Assembly (NCBI RefSeq): GCF_012927205.1 | Contig: NZ_JABBGC010000001.1 | Coordinates: 3,720,810 to 3,784,809, forward strand | DNA from: Chitinophaga fulva | GTDB taxonomy: Bacteria > Bacteroidota > Bacteroidia > Chitinophagales > Chitinophagaceae | Length of the DNA stretch: 64,000 nt | Reading direction: 5' to 3' | In this document: positions 55,415 to 62,524 of the stretch, in pieces | How the letters are laid out: each line of letters opens with the position of its first letter | How positions within the stretch are numbered: position 1 is the first letter of the stretch | Notes under the pieces: model-generated | The model's input: only the letters and a program-made list of their open reading frames with translations | The model's database searches: none | Told to the model about the DNA's origin: nothing | Translations under genes and position numbers: made by a program

Positions 55415-55951
55415 ATGAAAAATCAAGAACAGCGGGACACCCGCAAACCATGGCTGATCAGTGATCCAAGCCTGCCACCTATACTTAATGAGGCCCGCTG
55501 GGCGGTATTTTCCCTGAATGGTATTAACGGCCTGATATGGATAATAGCGGCTATCTGTTTTCCCACCGGCTTTAAGTGGTTTTTCTGGCTGGGGGTCTGT
55601 AGTGTATTCGTTGCTTTTTATGTGTTCAAAAAGTACGTGGAACATATACGTATCATGCCTCCCAGACGAGGTGAAAACGAAACCCGTCAGCCCAATATTT
55701 TTTACCTGTTGGGCATTAATATGGTCATCATATTCATGGCATCCCAGTACATGGGCGAACATGCTGTTTTGCTGGTGTCGAATGCTCTCTTTACGTTCCT
55801 GACGGTTGCTTTGTTTGGCGGATTAATGACCGCGCTGTTTATCTACATCAATAAGGATATTCGCAGGAATTATATGGACTACGCGGTATTTATTCTTTTC
55901 TTTTTTATGGGAGGTTTGGGCATTGCGACTGCATTAAGTCATATGTTTTAA
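55415..55951 (+). CDS. Small membrane protein of unknown function
   Basis: 178 aa, four or five hydrophobic helices: NGLIWIIAAICFP, WFFWLGVCSVFVAFYVF, IFYLLGINMVIIFM and a last one, YAVFILFFFMGGLGIATAL. The N-terminus is polar and proline-rich. It follows the second paralogue by 7 nt, so it is likely in the same operon. No family is recognised. Confidence 0.65.
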   Translation: MKNQEQRDTRKPWLISDPSLPPILNEARWAVFSLNGINGLIWIIAAICFPTGFKWFFWLGVCSVFVAFYVFKKYVEHIRIMPPRRGENETRQPNIFYLLGINMVIIFMASQYMGEHAVLLVSNALFTFLTVALFGGLMTALFIYINKDIRRNYMDYAVFILFFFMGGLGIATALSHMF

Positions 55952-56042
55952 CTGAATACTCCCAGTAGCTGTTGTCGTCACTGTATAATGCCGGACGAAG
56001 ATAAGTTTGTGAAAGTTAATATCTTCGTTGCCACTTGATGTT

Positions 56043-57524
56043 ATGGATACCATGAAACAACTCAGGCCGGTAATGTTCGTCGGCACTGCTTCTGATGTGG
56101 GCAAAAGCGTGATTACAGCGGGGTTTTGCCGTATATTTAAGCAGGATGGCTACCATCCGGCGCCTTTCAAGGCACAGAATATGTCGCTCAACAGCTATGC
56201 TACGCCCGATGGCCTGGAAATAGGCCGTGCGCAGGCGGTACAGGCAGAAGCGGCAGGCGTTCCCTGTCATACCGATATGAATCCGGTACTGCTGAAACCT
56301 ACCAACGATAAGACTTCCCAACTGGTGCTGCACGGCAAACCTGCCGGCAATCAAACGGCATGGGAGTATTTTATGCAGGACGACAAACGGCAGCTGTTTG
56401 AAGAAGTGAAGGCCGCTTTCGACCGCCTGTCGGCACAATATAATCCGGTGGTAATGGAAGGGGCAGGCAGCATATCTGAACTGAACCTGCGCCAGCGTGA
56501 TATTACCAATATGCGCATCGCACTGCATGCGGGAGCGGCGGTATACCTGATCGCGGATATCGACAGGGGAGGCGTGTTTGGCAGTGTGTACGGTACTATC
56601 GCCTTGCTGCCGCCGGAAGAGAAAGCGTTGATCAAAGGTATTATCATCAACAAATTCCGCGGCGATATCCGTCTTTTTGAAGATGGCCGCAGGCAACTGG
56701 AGACTATTACTGGCGTACCGGTTACTGGTGTATTGCCTTATTATCACGATATTCATATCGAAGAAGAAGATTCGGTGGCGCTATCACTCAAACACAAACG
56801 GCAAACGGAGGGACGGATCAATATCGCGGTGGTGCTGCTCCGGCATATGTCAAATTTTACTGATTTTAATGTGTTGGAGAAAGATGACCGCGTTAACCTG
56901 TTTTATACCGATAACCCGGCAGAGATCACGGAGGCGGACATTATCATTATTCCCGGCAGTAAGAACACGCTGGCCGATCTGGTGGCGATAAAAAATAATG
57001 GCACCGCCCGCGCTATCACAGAGGCATATAAACGGAATAAAGTGGTGATCGGTATTTGTGGCGGCTACCAGATGATGGGCACTTCCATTGCCGACCCATA
57101 CGGCGTGGAAGGGGAGCCTGGCAGTATGCCGGGACTGGGCATTCTGCCGGTGTCTACCGTCCTTACCCGTGAAAAGGTAACACGGCAGCGCCGTTTCACT
57201 TACCGGCAACAAACGGCTGTCAGTGAAGGTTATGAAATACACATGGGCATCACGGAAAGCGGAAAGCCATCCCCCCTGGCCACGCTGGATGATGGTGAGC
57301 CTGACGGGTACTTCCTGCACGATAAATGCTGGGGCACTTACCTCCACGGCATATTGGACAATACCGCGGTACTCGACGAGCTGTTGTCCGCCTGCGGCAA
57401 TAAGGTCAGTACTGCGCAAAGCTTCGATTATAAGGCCTTCCGGTCTGCTCAATATGATAAACTGGCCGCTCATATCCGGCAACACCTGGACATGGACGCG
57501 GTCTACAAAGCCATTCGCTTATGA
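56043..57524 (+). CDS. cobQ: Cobyric acid synthase
   Basis: 493 aa from ATG 56043 (TTG 56028 is upstream). The N-terminal ATP-binding domain has GTASDVGKS near residues 14-22 and MSLNSYATPDGLEIGRAQAV. The C-terminal glutaminase domain has Cys339 in GICGGYQMMG and His435 in YLHGILDN. The enzyme amidates four side chains of adenosylcobyric precursors using glutamine and ATP. It overlaps the next gene by ATGA, a sign of translational coupling. No cobalamin riboswitch is visible in the short 77-nt leader. Confidence 0.96.
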   Translation: MDTMKQLRPVMFVGTASDVGKSVITAGFCRIFKQDGYHPAPFKAQNMSLNSYATPDGLEIGRAQAVQAEAAGVPCHTDMNPVLLKPTNDKTSQLVLHGKPAGNQTAWEYFMQDDKRQLFEEVKAAFDRLSAQYNPVVMEGAGSISELNLRQRDITNMRIALHAGAAVYLIADIDRGGVFGSVYGTIALLPPEEKALIKGIIINKFRGDIRLFEDGRRQLETITGVPVTGVLPYYHDIHIEEEDSVALSLKHKRQTEGRINIAVVLLRHMSNFTDFNVLEKDDRVNLFYTDNPAEITEADIIIIPGSKNTLADLVAIKNNGTARAITEAYKRNKVVIGICGGYQMMGTSIADPYGVEGEPGSMPGLGILPVSTVLTREKVTRQRRFTYRQQTAVSEGYEIHMGITESGKPSPLATLDDGEPDGYFLHDKCWGTYLHGILDNTAVLDELLSACGNKVSTAQSFDYKAFRSAQYDKLAAHIRQHLDMDAVYKAIRL

Positions 57525-58543
57525 TACAAGGACACGGAGACGACGCTTACCTGTTTGACCGCCCTATTGTGGCTGATTTCAGCTCCAACGTATACTATGG
57601 CGGTATACAGGAAAAACTGGTACAACATATCACCAGTCATATTCGCGGGGTGGACCATTACCCGGATGCGGCCGCGGGTAAACTGCAACAGCAGATTGAA
57701 CAGCGCACGGAACTAACTCCCGGCATGGTGATGGTCACCAACGGCGGTACGGAGGCTATCTACCTGGTGGCGCAGGCTTTCAGTGGTTCTTCCTCCACGG
57801 TGGTGGTGCCTACTTTCGCGGAATATGCGGATGCCTGTAAACTGTACGGGCACGAGGTGAGTTATTTTTTCTGGGAGAAGCTGGCGCCGGATACCCGGTT
57901 TATCACCGACCTGGTGTTTATCTGTAACCCCAACAACCCTACCGCCCAGGCGATGAGCGAAGAAGGGCTGTTACAACTGGTACAGTTCAACAGCCGTTGT
58001 GTTTTTGTCATCGATGAAGCGTATATACAATTCACCCGTAATACCGACACGTTGCTACCACACCTGCACCAGTTGCCGAATGTGCTCATCCTACGTTCGC
58101 TGACGAAGTCCTGCTGTATCCCCGGTCTGCGGCTGGGTTACCTGGCAGGCCAGAGAACACTGATGGACAAGGTACGTGCTTACCGCATGCCATGGTCGGT
58201 CAATAGCCTCGCGCTGGAAGCTGGATATTACATCATGGACCATCCGGCAGAATTTGAAGTGCCGGTAGATTCCCTGCTGGCAGACACCTATCAGCTGTGG
58301 GAAGGCGTGCGGAAGATGCCGGAATTCAACGTGCATCCTACCCATACCCATTATTTCCTGTTTGAAACACTGACCGGCACAGCAGCTGCGCTGAAACTTT
58401 GGCTGGTCAACAATTACGGTATCCTGATCCGGGATGCGTCCAATTTCTATGGACTGGAACAGGGACACTGCCGTATCGCCTGCCGTAACAAAGAGGATAA
58501 TACGTTATTGTTAACAGCCCTGCGTAAATGGACCCTTTCGTAA
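57521..58543 (+). CDS. cobD: L-threonine-O-3-phosphate decarboxylase-like PLP enzyme
   Basis: 340-aa fold-type I aminotransferase-like protein. The PLP-binding Lys is K196 in RSLTKSCCIPGLRLGY, VTNGGTEAIYLVAQAF is the phosphate-cup region, and FICNPNNPTAQ and FVIDEAYIQF are typical. CobD in this family makes the aminopropanol phosphate linker of B12; histidinol-phosphate aminotransferase is the main alternative, but the place between cobQ and cbiB supports CobD. Overlaps cobQ by 4 nt and cbiB by 16 nt. Confidence 0.88.
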   Translation: MIQGHGDDAYLFDRPIVADFSSNVYYGGIQEKLVQHITSHIRGVDHYPDAAAGKLQQQIEQRTELTPGMVMVTNGGTEAIYLVAQAFSGSSSTVVVPTFAEYADACKLYGHEVSYFFWEKLAPDTRFITDLVFICNPNNPTAQAMSEEGLLQLVQFNSRCVFVIDEAYIQFTRNTDTLLPHLHQLPNVLILRSLTKSCCIPGLRLGYLAGQRTLMDKVRAYRMPWSVNSLALEAGYYIMDHPAEFEVPVDSLLADTYQLWEGVRKMPEFNVHPTHTHYFLFETLTGTAAALKLWLVNNYGILIRDASNFYGLEQGHCRIACRNKEDNTLLLTALRKWTLS

Positions 58544-59463
58544 AATTCGTGTTGCCGTTGCTGTTAGGTTATCTGCTGGACCTCCTGTTGGGAGACCCGC
58601 GCAACTGGCCGCATCCGGTGAAATATTATGGTCATCTGATCTCCTTCTTCTCCCGGTGGCTTAACCGCGGGAAAGGACGTTTGTGGAAAGGGGCACTGAT
58701 GACTGCAGGTTTATGCGCATTCGTCTTTTTCTTTTTTTATTATATACAACACCGTCTCGCGCCATGGCCATGGGCGCAGGTCTCGTTTGCATCGGTCATG
58801 GTATTTTTTGCCCTGGCGAATAAAAGCCTGCTGCGGGAAGGCCGGGAGGTGTTTGATACTCTGCAGCAGCAGGGGCTGGAAGCCGGTCGCAAGCGGCTCT
58901 CCTGGATTGTGGGGCGTGATACGTCTGCCTTATCGCCTAATCAGATACGGACCGCCGTGATGGAGTCCATGTCTGAAAACCTGAGCGACGGCGTGATTGC
59001 GCCGCTCTTTTATTATGCCTTGCTGGGCGTGCCGGGCATCATGCTGTACAAAATAATCAACACGCTCGATTCCATGATCGGGTATAAAAATGACGAATAC
59101 CTGTACTTCGGCAGGGTGGCGGCGCGGCTGGATGATGTAGCGAATTTCATTCCTGCGCGGCTCACCGCTTTGCTGATGGTGATGGTGACGGGCAGCGGTC
59201 GTGCGGCGCAGTATGTGCTGCGTTTTGGCGGGGCACATGCCAGTCCCAATGCCGGTTATCCGGAGGCAGCGCTGGCGGGTATCCTCCACTGCCGCTTTGG
59301 CGGCCCCAATACCTATCACGGGCGTGTGGTGGTGAAACCCTATATCGGAGAGCAGCCTCGCGATATTGAACATACGGAATTCCGTAAGGTGCTGTATGTG
59401 AACCATGCCGCCACACTGGTGATGGTACTGGCTATTTGTTTATTGGGCTATTTAATTATTTGA
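58528..59463 (+). CDS. cbiB: Adenosylcobinamide-phosphate synthase
   Basis: 311-aa membrane enzyme. LLGYLLDLLLGDPRNWPHPV near the start is the family signature. ENLSDGVIAPLFYYALLGVPG and NTLDSMIGYKNDEYLYFG, HASPNAGYPEAALAG are also conserved. It joins aminopropanol or its phosphate to adenosylcobyric acid in the inner membrane. It lies inside the cob operon, overlapping the cobD-type gene; the SDR gene follows 15 nt later. Confidence 0.96.
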   Translation: MDPFVKFVLPLLLGYLLDLLLGDPRNWPHPVKYYGHLISFFSRWLNRGKGRLWKGALMTAGLCAFVFFFFYYIQHRLAPWPWAQVSFASVMVFFALANKSLLREGREVFDTLQQQGLEAGRKRLSWIVGRDTSALSPNQIRTAVMESMSENLSDGVIAPLFYYALLGVPGIMLYKIINTLDSMIGYKNDEYLYFGRVAARLDDVANFIPARLTALLMVMVTGSGRAAQYVLRFGGAHASPNAGYPEAALAGILHCRFGGPNTYHGRVVVKPYIGEQPRDIEHTEFRKVLYVNHAATLVMVLAICLLGYLII

Positions 59464-59478
59464 GTATTTTATTCCGGT

Positions 59479-60321
59479 ATGGACCAACCTTTTCAGAAAA
59501 TAAGCATTTTGAGCTGCGGCTGGCTGGGCAAGCCGCTGGCAATCGAGCTGCAACGCAGGGGCTACATAGTGAAAGGTGCCCGTACATCTGCCGAAGGCGT
59601 AAGAGATCTGAAAGAAGCAGGTATCGATGGGCATATCGTGGTATTGGGCAGCGCTCAACCGGAAGCGCCTGAAACATTCTGGGATGCAGATGTACTGGTG
59701 ATCAATGTGCCACCCCGTAACCGGGAGAGAGGCGTACAGGCGCATATCCAGGAGATCAGGGCACTGCGTGAAAAGCTGGAGACCACGGCCATCAAAAAAG
59801 TGTTGTTCGTTAGCTCCACATCGGTATATGCGGATGTTAACGGCGTAGTAACGGAAACGGATATGGCAATGCCGGAAACTACCAATGGTGCTGCATTACG
59901 GGAGGTGGAGCAGTTGTTGCTGCAATCCCCGGTTTTCCGTACCACGGTACTTCGTTTCGGTGGACTGATCGGTTATGACCGGGTGCCTACCGCAGCCATA
60001 TTACAATCGCAGCGCCGTAATAACGACGCACCGATGAATGTCATACACCGCGATGATTGTATCGCTATCATCTGTCAGTTGATAGAAAAAGAAATCTGGG
60101 GAGAAGTTTTTAATGCCTGTGCGAGTGCGCATCCGCCTCGGTATCAGTATTACACCGCTGCTGCAAAGGCTTTCGGGCTGGAGATGCCGGAGAAAAAACC
60201 ATCTGCTGAACAGCCGGCTAAAATAGTAAGCTCAGATAAGCTGAAGCAGTGGCTCGGCTATGAATTTATCTACGATGATCCGTTAACGTTATTCCATGCT
60301 CCGCCAACCGGAGAGAAATAG
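59479..60321 (+). CDS. NAD(P)-binding epimerase-like SDR protein (YeeZ-like)
   Basis: 280 aa. The Rossmann start is ISILSCGWLGKPLAIELQRRG; SSTSVYADVNGVVTE carries the Ser/Tyr region, and TTVLRFGGLIGYDR and MNVIHRDDCI follow atypical extended-SDR patterns, like YeeZ. Nucleotide-sugar epimerase activity is not proven for this group. It ends the cob operon by position, but no role in B12 synthesis is known. Confidence 0.85.
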   Translation: MDQPFQKISILSCGWLGKPLAIELQRRGYIVKGARTSAEGVRDLKEAGIDGHIVVLGSAQPEAPETFWDADVLVINVPPRNRERGVQAHIQEIRALREKLETTAIKKVLFVSSTSVYADVNGVVTETDMAMPETTNGAALREVEQLLLQSPVFRTTVLRFGGLIGYDRVPTAAILQSQRRNNDAPMNVIHRDDCIAIICQLIEKEIWGEVFNACASAHPPRYQYYTAAAKAFGLEMPEKKPSAEQPAKIVSSDKLKQWLGYEFIYDDPLTLFHAPPTGEK

Positions 60322-60338
60322 TAAAATCCTGTAATACT

Positions 60339-60713
60339 ATGACCCTGTTGTTCAAGAAGATGCTCTGCGCGGGTGTGATTGCGGTGTTTCCGCTGTTTAT
60401 GGCAGCATTGATGACCTACCGTTTTCTGGACCCTATTCCTTTGTTGTACAATTGGTGGTTGGGCGCTATGTTTGTTTGGAGCGCCGTCTTTTACATGATG
60501 ATTAGTCCGTTGTTTTACGGGAAATATCCCTTTGTTTTCAGGTGTCTTATTTGGGTAGGAATCCTTTGTTCTTTGGCAGGATGGGCGGCGTGGGGGTATT
60601 ATTATCTGTATGCGCCAGCTGATGAAACGCTCTTGTATACTGGTTTTGATAGGGTTTTTATCAGGGTGAACGAATTTGTGTCAGTTGATAGTTGGTGTTG
60701 GAAGATGTATTAA
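60339..60713 (+). CDS. Small membrane protein, 124 aa
   Basis: Three helices (MLCAGVIAVFPLFMAALMTY, WWLGAMFVWSAVFYMMISP, LIWVGILCSLAGWAAWGYYY) and a short polar tail. No family recognised. It starts 18 nt after the SDR gene and may be the last gene of the transcript. Confidence 0.6.
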   Translation: MTLLFKKMLCAGVIAVFPLFMAALMTYRFLDPIPLLYNWWLGAMFVWSAVFYMMISPLFYGKYPFVFRCLIWVGILCSLAGWAAWGYYYLYAPADETLLYTGFDRVFIRVNEFVSVDSWCWKMY

Positions 60714-60742
60714 TTTAGCGAAACAATAATAATTTTTTGATC

Positions 60743-61111
60743 ATGGAATTACAGCTGGTTTTAGCCAAATTGGATGTCCTGGATGAAAAAGTTGATCGCA
60801 GGTTCAATGCATTGGAAACACGTATTGGCTCACTGGAAACACGTATCGGCTCACTGGAGAATCGTATGGGTACATTGGAGAATCGCATGGGTTCAATGGA
60901 ACGGCGCATGGATTCACTGGACCACCGAATGGATTCACTGGAAAAGAAAGTGGATTCTCTGGAAGCCAAAGTGGAGATGCGGTTTAGTGTGGTTGATCTT
61001 CGTTTCGAAGCGCTGGACTGTGTATTGAACACCATCCGGGAAGACATCGGGAAAATTGCGGAATGGGTACCCTTTCGTACGCCACCGTTAACACCCGTAC
61101 TGGGCGGTTAA
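60743..61111 (+). CDS. Coiled-coil protein with eight heptad repeats
   Basis: 122 aa from ATG 60743. The middle is eight in-frame units of seven residues (LETRIGS, LENRMGS, LDHRMDS, LEKKVDS and variants) with Leu/Met and Ile/Met/Val at the a and d positions, a perfect parallel coiled coil. The DNA shows the same as 21-nt repeats from 60812 to 60979. Ends are short (MELQLVLAKLDVLDEKVDRRF and a Pro-rich tail). Similar small proteins are known as scaffold or phage-like proteins, but no partner is evident. Function unknown. Confidence 0.72.
   Translation: MELQLVLAKLDVLDEKVDRRFNALETRIGSLETRIGSLENRMGTLENRMGSMERRMDSLDHRMDSLEKKVDSLEAKVEMRFSVVDLRFEALDCVLNTIREDIGKIAEWVPFRTPPLTPVLGG
60812..60979 (+). 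repeat. Eight 21-nt repeats encoding the heptads
   Basis: The first two units differ in only two of 21 bases; later ones are more divergent. Such tracts can gain or lose copies by slippage without frameshift. Confidence 0.85.
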
Positions 61112-61153
61112 CAGCTGATGGCTGCTCACATTGTTTACATGGAATCAATCGGG

Positions 61154-61184
61154 GCCCGGTGCTTTGGCACCCGGGCTTTTTTAT
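61154..61184 (+). terminator. Terminator after the coiled-coil gene
   Basis: GCCCGG-TGC and GCACCCGGGC around TTTG form a GC-rich stem with one bulge, followed by TTTTTTATTT. Confidence 0.85.
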
Positions 61185-61303
61185 TTGCCGTTCTTCCCGG
61201 CCGCTTGTTTTTTTGTCAGGTAAAAAGATTATATTGTATAGCTGTTTGATGCCAACGACAGCCATTTCTCTGATTTACCTAAACATCTAAACCTCAAGTA
61301 GCT

Positions 61304-61612
61304 GTGAACCTGCTATTCATAGGCGTTGTCGCCTTATCCCTATGGTTGCTGTACCTTCAGTATAAGAGCAACGCACGTAAAAGAAGCCGCTTACTGACAC
61401 CGGTGCGGCCAGCCAGCATTCTGAAAATAAACAGTTATACCTCTTTCGGTATTATGGCCACGGTACAATTTAAAGATGATGCCTGTCCGCAATTGGGTGA
61501 GCGTATCCAGAAGGAGGGAAGCCTGTATAAGATCACCGGCGTGCTGCCGGAAAATGATCCTCAGCAGGAAAACCAGCAAAGAGTGTGGGACTGCCGTCTT
61601 GAAAAAATTTGA
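61304..61612 (+). CDS. Small membrane-anchored protein, 102 aa
   Basis: GTG start at 61304. One N-terminal helix (LLFIGVVALSLWLLYLQY), then a basic stretch and a soluble beta-rich part (YTSFGIMATVQFKDD, GERIQKEGSLYKITGVLPE). I do not recognise it; an NfeD-like OB domain is a loose alternative. Its TGA stop is the first three bases of the inverted repeat described next, and ATG of a mini-frame overlaps the stop base (TGATG). Confidence 0.6.
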   Translation: MNLLFIGVVALSLWLLYLQYKSNARKRSRLLTPVRPASILKINSYTSFGIMATVQFKDDACPQLGERIQKEGSLYKITGVLPENDPQQENQQRVWDCRLEKI

Positions 61613-61796
61613 TGGCCATGATTATTGCTTATTCGCCTGATCACGGAGATCAGAGCGAATAAGTGGTATGATGCTTCCATCAGTAAATGACTGTATATCA
61701 GAAAGCAGTGGTAAACCCTTACATTGCAGAATAGCAGCAGTTAATCCCCGCTCATATCTTCGCTATCAGACGAATCAGCAATAATCATGGCCATCA
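61610..61796. repeat. 187-bp element with 32-bp inverted ends between convergent stops
   Basis: The left arm (61610-61641) and right arm (61765-61796) are inverted copies, 30 of 32 bases identical, the outer 20 perfect. A third, nearer copy of the left-arm core lies at 61649-61664 (complementary GCGAATAAG), so the left arm can pair with either. Each arm holds an ATG that opens a mini-frame with the same first residues MAMIIA. It may be a MITE-like or REP-like mobile repeat, or a structured RNA. It is inserted exactly between two convergent genes. Confidence 0.8.
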
Positions 61797-61799
61797 CAG

Positions 61800-62486
61800 T
61801 TACGGTTTAAGGGCGGTGATATACTTGTCTACGTACGCCTCCTTTGTCTTGCTTTTGTACTGCATCACAAATCTGGGATGTTCCAGCGGAACTACCTTTT
61901 GGAAGAACTGTTCCTTTTTGTTCAGCGCTTCAAAGAAAGCGGCATTTTTGCCGGTGCCCATCACATAACAAACAGTGGTGTCTATGTCCCAGGTAAGCTG
62001 GGCACGGAGGTTTTCAATGATGAAAGGCGTCACCGCTTTGGTGAGGGCGGGGCTATCGTAATAGTTGTAGTTGATCTCCTTGCCGCCGGTTTGTTGTTTG
62101 GTAAAACCGAGCGGGCATACCGCGCTGATGTAGAATTTTTTGTAGAAGTCCTTCACACCGCCATAAGCATCGATCACATCGTACACAAACACAGATGATG
62201 GCTCATGTGTTTTGAAGCCATTGATGGTAATGCCGCATTTTTCAGCCATCCGTTTGGTATCGGTGAAAGGCACGCCGGTGGCGCCGGAGCCGAGGCGGCC
62301 GGGGTTGATGCCTAATATCATACGGCGCTGCGCGTGGTCGTTGTAATACTTCTTATAAAACTGTTCCATGATGCCGTTGATCTCCGGGTTTTCACGGAAC
62401 GGGTTCATGATACGGATACCATCGGGAAGGTGGCCGTTGAATACAAGGTTTTTATTAAAGTCGATGATCTGGTCTGCGAATGTCAT
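61800..62486 (-). CDS. SMUG2-like uracil-DNA glycosylase family protein
   Basis: 228 aa of the uracil-DNA glycosylase superfamily. LGINPGRLGSGATGVPFTD (residues 58-76) is the motif with the water-activating Asn of SMUG-type enzymes; EHPRFVMQY with His203 is the second motif near the end. The family was earlier called DUF4918. It removes damaged uracil derivatives or related bases from DNA in the cytoplasm. Its stop codon lies three bases from the inverted-repeat element. Single gene. Confidence 0.88.
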   Translation of the reverse strand: MTFADQIIDFNKNLVFNGHLPDGIRIMNPFRENPEINGIMEQFYKKYYNDHAQRRMILGINPGRLGSGATGVPFTDTKRMAEKCGITINGFKTHEPSSVFVYDVIDAYGGVKDFYKKFYISAVCPLGFTKQQTGGKEINYNYYDSPALTKAVTPFIIENLRAQLTWDIDTTVCYVMGTGKNAAFFEALNKKEQFFQKVVPLEHPRFVMQYKSKTKEAYVDKYITALKP

Positions 62487-62524
62487 ACGCCAAGATAGGA
62501 CAGAATCCGCGAATATCCTGAAGG

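Noticed and set aside
55952..56042. Possible cobalamin riboswitch before cobQ
   Set aside because: The gap is under 100 nt and lacks the conserved B12-box; no such element was found.
60715..61047. Minus-strand frame opposite the coiled-coil gene
   Set aside because: It is a repeat-driven antisense frame (SSES-type repeats) produced by the 21-nt units.
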